Shown here: positions 16,326-24,476 of the stretch, piece after piece
Layout: the number at the start of each line of letters is the position of its first letter
How positions within the stretch are numbered: position 1 is the first letter of the stretch
Assembly: GCA_964588525.1 (NCBI GenBank)
Contig: CAZPQC010000016.1
Coordinates: forward strand, 1-44,975
Direction of reading: 5' to 3'
Source of the DNA: JAFGQJ01 sp964588525
GTDB lineage: Bacteria; Spirochaetota; Spirochaetia; SZUA-6; DRHE01
Length of the DNA: 44,975 nucleotides
Made by a program: the position numbers and the translations under genes
Notes under the pieces: generated by a model
Told to the model about the DNA's origin: nothing
Databases searched by the model: none
Seen by the model: the letters and a program-made list of their open reading frames with translations, nothing else

Positions 16326-16450
16326 CCCGGCAGCTTCAGTCGGTAGGATGGACATGAATACCCGAGAACGGACGTTGACGGCTCTTGCAGGCGGCATTCC
16401 CGATTATACCCCTTGCTCCTTCATGCTCTTCTATATCCTCTGAGAACGGT

Positions 16451-17515
16451 ATGACATCCTTAGAACGAGTTCGGTGTGTATTGAACGGCGAGATCCCCGA
16501 TCGCATTCCAATCAGCATCCTGAGCTTCCAGAATGCCGCCCGCTTCGCCGGCCTGAGCGTCGGAGCATATTGCCGAAGCGGCGAAGGTATGGCTGAAGCC
16601 CAGACGGCCTATTGGGAGGAGTTTCGGCATGATGTTATCGATATCGAGAACGGGGTCGCTGCCATGGCCGAAGCCGTGGGCTGTCGGGTCGAATACCCCG
16701 ACAACGGACCCCCGTGGGTGGTGGAGCCGGCCGTCCGCAGTCTGGAGCAGGTGGACAGGCTTCCCGAGATCGATCCCTTGAGTTCGCCGAGCCTGGCCGA
16801 GTTGGTGAAGGCAACGGGTATTTTGGCAAATCGGCTGGGGAAGGAGGTATGCATCCGGGGAGAATCCGATCAAGGTCCGTTCAGCTTGGCCGCGGAGATC
16901 CTGGGGCCTGAGGCCTTCCTGACCGCTCTGCTCGATCCGCACAGTCAAAAGGGAGTAAAGCGACTGTTGAGCTACGCCGAGGAGCAGATCTTCAAGCTGG
17001 CCTGCACTCAGGCCGCCGCAGGTTCCCATATCACTTTGATCGGGGACAGCATCGCCGGCCCGGATGTCTGTTCCCCGGAGCTGTATCGCCGCTTCGCTTT
17101 GCCCTACGAACGGAAGCTGGTGAGGCGTTTAAAGAAAAAGAAAATCGGTCTGGGCATCCACATCTGTGGAAATGCGACGGCGATCGTTGCCGATATGATC
17201 CGTTCCGGAGCCCTGTATCTGGAGCTGGATCATAAGATTCAGGCGGGCAAGGTGCGGGAACTGACCGCCGGTCGGGTCACTCTCTTCGGTACCCTGGATC
17301 CTGTAGAGCTTCTCTGCCGGGGTACGGAAGAAGAGATCCGGGAACAGGTCCGCAGAGAAATCGAGCTGTTCGCTCCTGGTGGAGGGTACGTGCTCAGCCC
17401 GGGCTGCACCCTGGCCTACGAAACACCTTTTGAGAATGTTCGCGCCCTGGTGGATGCCGGCCGGCAATTCGGTGTATACGAGGGGCGGGAGCTGCCGAAT
17501 AGACTCCGAGGCTGA
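16451..17515 (+). CDS. MtaA/CmuA-like UroD-family protein with full zinc motif
   Basis: Fourth UroD-superfamily protein, 354 residues, and the only one here with the complete His/Cys/Cys set of cobamide methyltransferases: His237 and Cys239 in IHICG and Cys319 in LSPGCT. In MtaA these bind the zinc that activates the thiol methyl acceptor. The N-terminal MTSLERVRCVLNGEIPDRIP is typical of the family. The ATG at 16451 is chosen because this segment starts there; an in-frame extension to 16385 is proline- and serine-rich and unlike the family. The ribosome site is weak. First gene of the ROK-facing operon. Demethylation of an O-methyl group with a corrinoid protein encoded elsewhere is a hypothesis; no corrinoid protein gene is in the window. 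Confidence 0.87.
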   Translation: MTSLERVRCVLNGEIPDRIPISILSFQNAARFAGLSVGAYCRSGEGMAEAQTAYWEEFRHDVIDIENGVAAMAEAVGCRVEYPDNGPPWVVEPAVRSLEQVDRLPEIDPLSSPSLAELVKATGILANRLGKEVCIRGESDQGPFSLAAEILGPEAFLTALLDPHSQKGVKRLLSYAEEQIFKLACTQAAAGSHITLIGDSIAGPDVCSPELYRRFALPYERKLVRRLKKKKIGLGIHICGNATAIVADMIRSGALYLELDHKIQAGKVRELTAGRVTLFGTLDPVELLCRGTEEEIREQVRREIELFAPGGGYVLSPGCTLAYETPFENVRALVDAGRQFGVYEGRELPNRLRG

Positions 17516-17522
17516 GGGACAG

Positions 17523-17669
17523 ATGGAAAGGACACAGACACTTGAGAAGAGGAATTCAGATGGAAAGATCGCCCTGGTAACGGGGGTATCGCGAGGATAC
17601 GGAGCAGGGATCTCCTCGGTCTGTGCCCTGGAGGTCTGGCCTCTGGTACAGGAGTCGGTCCACCTTTGA
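17523..17669 (+). pseudogene. N-terminal remnant of a short-chain dehydrogenase
   Basis: A 48-codon frame (ATG at 17523) carries DGKIALVTGVSRGYGAGI at about residues 14-31, which is the first strand and TGxxxGxG cofactor loop of an SDR enzyme. After this the sequence is unlike any SDR and stops. The Asn-Asn-Ala-Gly, serine and YxxxK parts are absent. The remnant lies between the MtaA-like gene and the aminotransferase gene, in a 239-base gap, upstream of an intact SDR gene at 20212. An internal deletion of an older SDR gene explains it. Confidence 0.6.
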
Positions 17670-17754
17670 GCGCCGGCTGTGGGAGTTGGGAGACAATGAG
17701 TAACGGCGCCCTCGGAGAACCTACAACGAACAACCGATTCAGGAGGAATCTGTG

Positions 17755-19086
17755 ATGGCGCCAAAACTGGCAATAGACGGGGGAAAACCTGTACTCGACG
17801 GGAAAGCGATCAAGCCCTGGCCAGTTCTGGATGAACGGGATCGACAGGCGGTGCTGCGGGTCCTGGACGGAGAGTTTCTCTGCGGAGGGGAGGCGCCGGA
17901 GGCCCTGGCCCTTGAGCAGGAGTGGGCCCGCTACGTGGGGCGCAAATACTGCCTGGCCACCTCCAGCGGCACCGCGGCCCTGCACATGGCCCTGGCCGCC
18001 CTGAATATCGGTCCCGGGGACGAGGTGATCGTTCCCGCCTACACCTTTCTGGCCTCCGCTTCCTGCATCCTGCACGCCGGCGCCATCCCCGTATTCGTAG
18101 ATATCGACCGCAGGACCTACACGATCGATCCGGCCTTGATCGAGGAGAAGATCAGCGGGCGCACCCGGGCGATCATCCCGGTTCACCTCCACGGATTGCC
18201 GGCGGATATGGACCGGATCACGGAGGTGGCGAAGAAGCACCACCTGCACGTCATCGAGGACGCCTGCCAGGCTCACGGCGCCGAGTATCGGGGCATGAAG
18301 GTGGGACAGTTCGGAGAGCTGGCCGCCTTCAGTCTCAACAGCTCCAAGAACCTGGCCTGCGGTGAAGGCGGACTGTTGGTTACGGATGCGGCGGATCTGC
18401 ACATGCGGGCGGGGATGCTGCGCATGTTCGGAGACGAGATCGATGACGAGACCCAGCTTCGCCTCTACAACGCCTCGATCCTAGGCTACATGTACCGGAC
18501 CCAGGAGCTGCCCGCGGCCCTGACCCGGGCCCAGCTGGAGCGCCTGGATGAGCACAACGAGATCCGCATCCGGCACTGCAATTATCTCACCGAACAGCTG
18601 GAAGGGATCCCGGGCGTTCATCCTCCCTACGTTCCGGATGAGTGCAAGTGCGTATACTGGATGTACATCGTGGAGTTTTACCCCGAGGAGGTCGGGATGG
18701 AGGATCTGAAGCCTGAGCAGTTCCGGATCGGGATGGAGAAGGCCCTGTTCATGGAGGGGGTGCAGCTGGGGCAGTGGCAGACCATGCCCGTTCCGGCCCA
18801 GGATCTGTTCCAGACCAAGATGGGTTTCTCCGGAAGCGGCTACCCGTGGAAATTCTCGCAAGCGGGGCAACGGATGGTGTATCGTGCTGAACACTATCCC
18901 AATGCCCGGGAGCTCTGCCGGCGCTACACCGCGGTGGTGGGATACCATCCGCCCAACGGGATGGACGTGGTGGAGAAATACACCGAGGCTTTCCACAAGG
19001 TATTCTCCGACCTGGATGCGGTGCGTCGGCACTGGCAGGACCCGGTTACAGCTCACTACCGCGGCTCCCTGTTCCGGGCAAAATGA
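17755..19086 (+). CDS. DegT/DnrJ/EryC1/StrS-family aminotransferase
   Basis: PLP-dependent sugar or cyclitol aminotransferase, 443 residues, about 60 longer than most family members because of an extended C-terminal part. Visible features are SSGTAALHMAL (70-80) for phosphate binding, IEDACQAHGA with Asp169 that contacts the PLP ring, and Lys198 in SLNSSKNL that would form the internal aldimine. AGGAGG is eight bases before the ATG at 17755 (a GTG three bases earlier is possible). Related enzymes aminate keto-sugars or scyllo-inosose, often with a partner dehydrogenase, and the next gene encodes one. In a catabolic operon it may run in reverse to remove an amino group; this is inference. Confidence 0.92.
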   Translation: MAPKLAIDGGKPVLDGKAIKPWPVLDERDRQAVLRVLDGEFLCGGEAPEALALEQEWARYVGRKYCLATSSGTAALHMALAALNIGPGDEVIVPAYTFLASASCILHAGAIPVFVDIDRRTYTIDPALIEEKISGRTRAIIPVHLHGLPADMDRITEVAKKHHLHVIEDACQAHGAEYRGMKVGQFGELAAFSLNSSKNLACGEGGLLVTDAADLHMRAGMLRMFGDEIDDETQLRLYNASILGYMYRTQELPAALTRAQLERLDEHNEIRIRHCNYLTEQLEGIPGVHPPYVPDECKCVYWMYIVEFYPEEVGMEDLKPEQFRIGMEKALFMEGVQLGQWQTMPVPAQDLFQTKMGFSGSGYPWKFSQAGQRMVYRAEHYPNARELCRRYTAVVGYHPPNGMDVVEKYTEAFHKVFSDLDAVRRHWQDPVTAHYRGSLFRAK

Positions 19087-19137
19087 TGGTGCAGAGTCGG
19101 CGGGTGAACCACTATTGACGGAAGGATATTGTTATTG

Positions 19138-20160
19138 ATGAAAGCTGCTTTTGCGCGTGCCCCCTTCGACATCCGGATTCGCGACTTCGAGCCCCGCAAA
19201 CCAGGCACGGATGAGGTGCTGGTCCGGGTGAAGGCCTGCGGGGTGTGCGGCACGGATCTGCACTTCGCCCGGGATTGGCAGGGCGACTATCAGCCTTTGG
19301 GGCACGAGATCGCAGCCGAAGTCGTGGAGGTCGGCAGCGGGAACATCCCCTACAAATCGGGCGACAGGGTGATCGTGGAAGATGTGGCCCAGTGCGGCAT
19401 CTGCGGGCACTGCAAATCGGGGAAGCCCTACCTCTGCCGCAACATGTACGATCTGGGCGGCCAGCCGGGGATGGCGGAGATGATGACGGTGAACTATCAT
19501 CTGCTCGAGCCGTTCGACGGGATCGAGTGGGTTCATGCCAGCCTGGTGGAACCCATGGCCGTGGCCTACAACACGGTGCTGAACGGCCGGATCCCCCTGG
19601 GCGGCAGCGTGGTGGTCACCGGTCCCGGACCCATCGGTCTGATGTGCGTGTACCTGGCCAAGATGCAGGGGGCGGGCAAGGTGCTGCTGGTCGGCTCTTC
19701 GCGCAAGCGTATCCGGGGCCGGGCCCGCCTGGAGGCGGGAGTGAAATTGGGCGCCGATGCGGTGGTGGAAGCACTGGAGGTCGATGCGGTGGAGGCGGTG
19801 AAGAGGGAGTTCCCCGATGGTGCCGACAGCGTTCTGGTGACCTCCTCTCCCCGAACCCTGCCTCAGAGTCTGGACATGGTGCGCTTCGGCGGCACCGTAT
19901 CATTCATCGGAATAGACCTGGGCGGGCGGAGCACGGTCACGATCGACGTGAACAAGCTCGTCTTCGGCAAGATCTCCCTGATCCCGACCTTTGCCGAGCC
20001 GGCCCAGAACTTCCCCGATACGATCCGCATCCTGCAGAGCGGGCGTTTCGATGCATCCCTGATGGTGAACAGGACCTTCTCCTTCGATGAGCTCCGGGAG
20101 GTTTTTCTGGCAAGCGACCGGGGGGAGGCGCCGATCCTCAAGGCGGTTCTGGTGCCTTGA
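19138..20160 (+). CDS. Zinc-dependent alcohol/polyol dehydrogenase (MDR family)
   Basis: Medium-chain dehydrogenase, 340 residues, resembling sorbitol and threonine dehydrogenases. Catalytic zinc ligands are Cys37 (GVCGTD) and His56 (GHE). The structural zinc cysteines are Cys86, Cys89, Cys92 and Cys100. The NAD-binding loop is TGPGPIGL near 161-168. The start is ambiguous: TTG codons at 19129 and 19135 and ATG at 19138 are in frame after GGAAGG; the ATG fits the usual N-terminus MKAAF. It follows the aminotransferase gene by 51 bases. The pair suggests alcohol-to-ketone oxidation coupled with transamination on a sugar or cyclitol. Confidence 0.92.
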   Translation: MKAAFARAPFDIRIRDFEPRKPGTDEVLVRVKACGVCGTDLHFARDWQGDYQPLGHEIAAEVVEVGSGNIPYKSGDRVIVEDVAQCGICGHCKSGKPYLCRNMYDLGGQPGMAEMMTVNYHLLEPFDGIEWVHASLVEPMAVAYNTVLNGRIPLGGSVVVTGPGPIGLMCVYLAKMQGAGKVLLVGSSRKRIRGRARLEAGVKLGADAVVEALEVDAVEAVKREFPDGADSVLVTSSPRTLPQSLDMVRFGGTVSFIGIDLGGRSTVTIDVNKLVFGKISLIPTFAEPAQNFPDTIRILQSGRFDASLMVNRTFSFDELREVFLASDRGEAPILKAVLVP

Positions 20161-20211
20161 TGAGTGTAGCGGGGGGAAGGCCGTGAAAGCTCGAAGCGAA
20201 AGGAGTGAAGC

Positions 20212-20958
20212 ATGGCTGACAGGAAAGTCGCCGCTGACAGGAAAGTCGTGGCCATAGCCGGGGCCTCCTCCGGTTCCGGAAAGGCCATGGCCGAGATTCT
20301 GGCCGGGGCAGGTTATCGGGTCGCGATCGCGGCCCGGCGGGAGGCTCTGCTGAAGGAGATCGCCGCTTCCATCACCGCGGCCGGGGGCCGTGCCGTGGCC
20401 ATTGCGGCGGACATGGGGGTCTGGGAACAGGCCGGGGCCTTTGTCGAGGGGACGGTAGAGGAATACGGGCGCCTCGACGTGTTGATCAACAACGCCGGTT
20501 GGGGGATCCGTTCCGCCGAGTTCGACGAGCTGACCCTGGAAGAGGTGAACGAGGGTCTGGCGGTCAACCTGACATCCGTGCTCTACGGCTGCAAAGCGGC
20601 CCTGCCGGTGATGAAGCGGCAGGGCTCCGGGCACCTCATCAATGTCTCCTCGATCCTGGGCAAGCGATCCAGGCCGGGGCTGGCCGTGTACACGGCCTGC
20701 AAACACGGGGTGGAGGGTTTCTCCCGGTCGCTGATGAACGAGGTCAAAAAGTACGGGATCAGGGTGAGCATCCTCGCTCCCGCCGCGATCCAAACCCACT
20801 GGGCGGAAAAGGCGGGAATCACCCTTTCCAAGGATGTCCGTTTTCTGGAAGCGGGAGATGTTGCCCGGGCCGCGCGATACCTCATCGAGACGCCGGAGCA
20901 GGTCAATGTGTGGAACCTGGATTTGATCTCCAGCGAACAGACCATCGATCCGATTTGA
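20212..20958 (+). CDS. Short-chain dehydrogenase/reductase
   Basis: Classical SDR, 248 residues. The cofactor loop is AGASSGSG (16-23), the NNAG motif is near 93-96, the catalytic Ser lies in NVSS (about 146-147) and Tyr160 and Lys164 form YxxxK. Arg residues after the second strand (AARRE) suggest NADP(H) preference. GGAG precedes the ATG. Fifty-one bases after the dehydrogenase gene and ten bases before the isomerase gene, so clearly in the operon. Substrate likely a sugar, cyclitol or sugar acid; not determinable. Confidence 0.93.
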   Translation: MADRKVAADRKVVAIAGASSGSGKAMAEILAGAGYRVAIAARREALLKEIAASITAAGGRAVAIAADMGVWEQAGAFVEGTVEEYGRLDVLINNAGWGIRSAEFDELTLEEVNEGLAVNLTSVLYGCKAALPVMKRQGSGHLINVSSILGKRSRPGLAVYTACKHGVEGFSRSLMNEVKKYGIRVSILAPAAIQTHWAEKAGITLSKDVRFLEAGDVARAARYLIETPEQVNVWNLDLISSEQTIDPI

Positions 20959-20968
20959 GGAGGAAGAT

Positions 20969-22351
20969 ATGATCAAACCCACTGCCGGATTCATCGTTTT
21001 CGGGGTTCACAAGGATGGCCTGAAAGATCCCATGGGGACTCCCTTCATCGATCAGTCCGTCATCGACCGCTCCAGGGCGGTCCTCGAGCAGCGGGGCGTG
21101 GAGCTGGTCGTCCACGAAACGATCATCGCCAGCAAGCCGGAGGCCGCTGCCGCCTTGGGGGCGATGAAGAGGGACGATCGGGTGGACTGCCTGATCCTGT
21201 TTTCAGGAACCTGGGTCTGGGCGGCTCACCTGATCGCCGCGGTCCGGGATTTCTCCCTGTCCGGCAAGGCGATCGTGCTCTGGACGCATCCGGGCTCCCA
21301 GGGCTGGCGGCCGGTGGGAGGACTGGTAATGCACGGGGCGCTGCTGGAGGTTGGGATCGCCCACCGCTTCGTGTACGCCGCCGCGGAGGATGAGGAGGGG
21401 ATCGAGCGGATCGCCGGCTACTGCCGGGCCTCCCATCTCAAGAATCTGCTCAACATGGCCACGATCGGAACCTTCGGCGGACGCGGCATGGGCCAGACCT
21501 GCGGGGTAGCCGATCCCTCCCAGTGGATGCGGATGTTCGGCGTGGACATCGATTCCCGGGACACCACCCAGCTGCTCCGCCGGGCCGAACAGCTGCCGGC
21601 GGCGGAGGTCGAGGCACTGGGTCCGCGGCTGGTAAAGCTGTTTGGAAAAGAACCGCCCCGGAACCTCGTCAATGAGCGCTCGATTCGTCTGTATCTGGCT
21701 TTGAAAGTCCTGGTTCAGGAGGAGGGCTTCGATTTCTACACCATCCAGTCCTTTCCCGGGCTGGGCGACGAGTACTCGGCCACCTGCTTCGCCCAGAGCA
21801 TGATGCTGGAAGACGGGGTTCCCACCTCCACCCTCGGAGATTTCAACACCGCCCTCAGCGTGTTTCTTCTCATGAAGCTGAGCACGGATCCGGTGTACTA
21901 CGGGGATCTGCAGCATATCGACAAGAGCAACCGGGAAATCAAGATCATCGGCGACGGCGCGGTACCCCCGTCCCTGGCCGGGAAACTCGGGCCGGCGGGA
22001 TTCGCCGAGCATGGTATTCCCACCGAGGGTGAGGCCGGGGGGTTGGCGGTGAAGCTGATCTGCAAGGTCGGGGAGGGTGTGCTGGCCCGGTTGGGCAGGG
22101 TCTGCGGCGAGTTCCGGATGGTGATTACCCGCTGCTCGATCTTCGAGCCTCCGGCGGCAAAGCTCGAGCAACGGCTGGCCGAGTGCGGGATCCCCTTCTG
22201 GCCCCACGGTTTTGTCACCGCCCACTGCGACATCGAGCAGCTGCTTCAGAACTGGGGCAACGAATACGCCTGCCTGGGTTACGGGGAGGATCTGTATCCC
22301 GCTCTGGTGGATTTCTGCGAGCTCACCGGGGTCCGGGCCGTAGCCCTGTAG
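20969..22351 (+). CDS. L-fucose/L-arabinose isomerase-family protein
   Basis: Aldose-ketose isomerase superfamily, 460 residues, shorter than FucI (about 590). The segment FGGRGMGQTCGVADPSQW (169-186) followed by FGVDID matches the FucI middle domain. Candidate metal ligands are Glu268 (GDEYSA), Asp291 (TLGDFN) and the C-terminal histidines in HGFVTAHCD near 415-420. AGGAGG precedes the ATG. Shortened FucI-like proteins occur in many uncharacterised deoxy-, sulfo- and amino-sugar operons. With the FGGY kinase and class II aldolase downstream it completes an isomerase-kinase-aldolase set. Confidence 0.88.
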   Translation: MIKPTAGFIVFGVHKDGLKDPMGTPFIDQSVIDRSRAVLEQRGVELVVHETIIASKPEAAAALGAMKRDDRVDCLILFSGTWVWAAHLIAAVRDFSLSGKAIVLWTHPGSQGWRPVGGLVMHGALLEVGIAHRFVYAAAEDEEGIERIAGYCRASHLKNLLNMATIGTFGGRGMGQTCGVADPSQWMRMFGVDIDSRDTTQLLRRAEQLPAAEVEALGPRLVKLFGKEPPRNLVNERSIRLYLALKVLVQEEGFDFYTIQSFPGLGDEYSATCFAQSMMLEDGVPTSTLGDFNTALSVFLLMKLSTDPVYYGDLQHIDKSNREIKIIGDGAVPPSLAGKLGPAGFAEHGIPTEGEAGGLAVKLICKVGEGVLARLGRVCGEFRMVITRCSIFEPPAAKLEQRLAECGIPFWPHGFVTAHCDIEQLLQNWGNEYACLGYGEDLYPALVDFCELTGVRAVAL

Positions 22352-22389
22352 CAGCGGCGGACCGTGGTCTGATCGCGGTTGGAGGAAGA

Positions 22390-23496
22390 ATGAAGGATCT
22401 GCTGGTCAAAGAGTTCAAACCTAAGTCCCTGCTCAATCTTGCTGACAATACACCGCCGCAGGCGCGCTTTCCGGTGATCGACGCTCACACCCACCTGTTC
22501 GGAGACATCCCGGCCTCGGAGCTGGTGCGGGCGATGGATGAGGCGGGGGTGAGGGTCTTTCTCAATGTCACGGGCAACGTCAGGCTGCCCTACGACGAGT
22601 CGGGCTACACGATCGAGCCGCGCGATCTGGAGGTGTATCTGGACACCTACTGCCGGCCCCATCCCGGACGCTTTGCCGCCTTCACCATGTCCGATTTCGC
22701 CCGTTGGGATGAGTTCACCCTCTTTCGGAGCACCGAGAACCCGGACGGATCGCCTGAAAGATGGGTAGAGCTGTGCATCCGGCACCTGGAGCAGGATGTG
22801 CAGCAGGGCGCCCTGGGACTCAAGGTCACCAAGGAGTTAGGCCTGCAGTTCAGGGACAACGACGGCTCGATGCTGCCGGTGGATGATAGCCGTCTGTTTC
22901 CGATCTGGCGGCGGGCCGGGGAGTTGGACATCCCCGTTTTGATCCACACCTCGGATCCGCTGGGATTTTTCCTTCCCGTGGATGCGAACAACGAGCACTA
23001 CCAGTCACTGCAGGAGTTCGTTGATTGGAGCTTCCACGGTGCGGAGTTCTCCAAACAGCAGCTCCTGGAGCAGCGGGATCACCTGGTCGCCGAACACCCG
23101 GGTACGCGTTTTCTCTGCCCCCACGTGGCCAATTACCCGGAGGATCTGGAGTATGTCTCCCGCTTTCTCGACCGGCATCTCAATGCCTGCATCGATATCT
23201 CGGCCCGAATCGACGAGCTGGGACGGCAGCCCTACACGGCGCGGGAGTTCATCATCAAGTACCAGGACCGCATCCTGTTCGGATCCGACATGCCGCCCCG
23301 GCCGGACATCTACCGCTGCTACTTCCGCTTCCTGGAGACCCGGGATGAGTACTTCGAGTATCCGGACTACATCGGGCGCTGGGGCCACAGCCGCTGGCGG
23401 ATCTACGGCCTGGGGCTTCCCGACGAAGTGCTGAAAAAGATCTATCATGAGAACGCCCTGCGGCTGGTCCCGGGCCTGAAGCCGATCTACGGGTAA
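22390..23496 (+). CDS. Amidohydrolase-family (amidohydrolase 2) metal enzyme
   Basis: TIM-barrel metal hydrolase or decarboxylase, 368 residues. The metal motif is DAHTH (31-35, His33 and His35), then LGLKV (Lys145), LIHTSD (His186), CPHVAN (His245) and FGSDMP (Asp300), which together make the usual mononuclear site of PF04909. GGAGG ends six bases before the ATG at 22390. The frame is open further upstream but that part overlaps the isomerase gene and is not family-like. Relatives include lactonases of sugar acids and decarboxylases. In this operon a sugar-lactonase role is plausible, unproven. Confidence 0.88.
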   Translation: MKDLLVKEFKPKSLLNLADNTPPQARFPVIDAHTHLFGDIPASELVRAMDEAGVRVFLNVTGNVRLPYDESGYTIEPRDLEVYLDTYCRPHPGRFAAFTMSDFARWDEFTLFRSTENPDGSPERWVELCIRHLEQDVQQGALGLKVTKELGLQFRDNDGSMLPVDDSRLFPIWRRAGELDIPVLIHTSDPLGFFLPVDANNEHYQSLQEFVDWSFHGAEFSKQQLLEQRDHLVAEHPGTRFLCPHVANYPEDLEYVSRFLDRHLNACIDISARIDELGRQPYTAREFIIKYQDRILFGSDMPPRPDIYRCYFRFLETRDEYFEYPDYIGRWGHSRWRIYGLGLPDEVLKKIYHENALRLVPGLKPIYG

Positions 23497-23565
23497 GACC
23501 GGTCGGCGGCTGCGACTGCTTTGCGGATCGGATCAACCGCTTGAACAAGCAAGGAGAGCATGTGC

Positions 23566-24459
23566 ATGCCGATTAGCACGAAACAGCTGTACCGTTGGTG
23601 CAAGGTCCCCTATCAGGAGCTGGAGGGACATCCGGATCTGAAAGTGCCCTTCAGGCTGGTCGAGGACTCCGCCGCCATGGGCCGGCTGATGGCCCGGGAG
23701 CTGGTAGAGGAAATCAAGGCAGCCGCCGGCAGGGGGGAGGAGCTGCGGGCGATCATCCCCTGCGGACCGAGCTGCTGGTACCGGCCCTTCACCGGTCTGG
23801 TGAACCGGGAGAAGGTATCGCTACAGCGCTTCGTCGTGTTCCACATGGATGAATGCCTGGACTGGCAGGGACGGGAGCTTCCCCGCAGCCATCCCTACAG
23901 CTTTCGCGGCGCCATGGAGCGGCAGTTCTACGAACCGGTGGATGCGGAGCTGCGCGTGCCGGAGGGCAACCGCCGCTGGCTGCGTCCCGACAACGTGGAG
24001 GGAATCCGGCTGGAGATCGCCTCGGCGCCGATCCGGCTCACCTACGGCGGCTGGGGGCAGGACGGCCACGTCGCCTACAACCAGGCCCGGCGCCATCCCT
24101 ACAGCTCGATCTCCCTCGAGCAGCTGCGGGGGAGCACGGTTCGAATCCAGGAGAACAACTGGGATACGATCCTGGCCCTGGCCCAACGCAGCTTCGGGAC
24201 CGCCTACCAGTTCGTTCCGCCCATGTCGGTGACCCTGGGCCTTAGAGAATGCCTGTCCGCGGCCAGGGTGCGTCTGTTCTCCGACACCGGAGCCTGGAAG
24301 CAGACCGCTTTGCGCGTGGCCTTGTTCAGCCCTCCCGATCCGGAGTATCCCCTGACCCTGCTCCAGGAACATCCGGATGCCCTGATCACCGCCACCGTGG
24401 AGACCGCGGCACACCCGATCAGCCTTCATCCGGAGTGGGATCTCGGACTGGAGGGGTGA
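23566..24459 (+). CDS. NagB-like (glucosamine-6-phosphate deaminase-fold) protein, divergent active site
   Basis: NagB/RpiA/6-phosphogluconolactonase fold, 297 residues. VFHMDEC (91-97) matches the NMDEY base region, and GWGQDGHVAYN (162-172) matches the GxGxDGHIAFN loop with Asp166 and His168. The next residue is Gln173, where NagB has a catalytic Glu. The phosphate loop usually read as GGTP is here CGPSC (66-70). So the fold is clear but standard deaminase chemistry is doubtful. ATG 23566 is preferred to 23560 because AAGGAG then lies nine bases upstream. Positioned between the amidohydrolase and PfkB genes. Confidence 0.85.
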   Translation: MPISTKQLYRWCKVPYQELEGHPDLKVPFRLVEDSAAMGRLMARELVEEIKAAAGRGEELRAIIPCGPSCWYRPFTGLVNREKVSLQRFVVFHMDECLDWQGRELPRSHPYSFRGAMERQFYEPVDAELRVPEGNRRWLRPDNVEGIRLEIASAPIRLTYGGWGQDGHVAYNQARRHPYSSISLEQLRGSTVRIQENNWDTILALAQRSFGTAYQFVPPMSVTLGLRECLSAARVRLFSDTGAWKQTALRVALFSPPDPEYPLTLLQEHPDALITATVETAAHPISLHPEWDLGLEG

Positions 24460-24476
24460 GAGGAGAGCCCGAAGAG

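Noticed and set aside
22183..22389. In-frame extension of the amidohydrolase gene upstream of 22390
   Set aside because: It overlaps the isomerase gene, is Arg/Pro-rich and not family-like, while 22390 has a GGAGG ribosome site.
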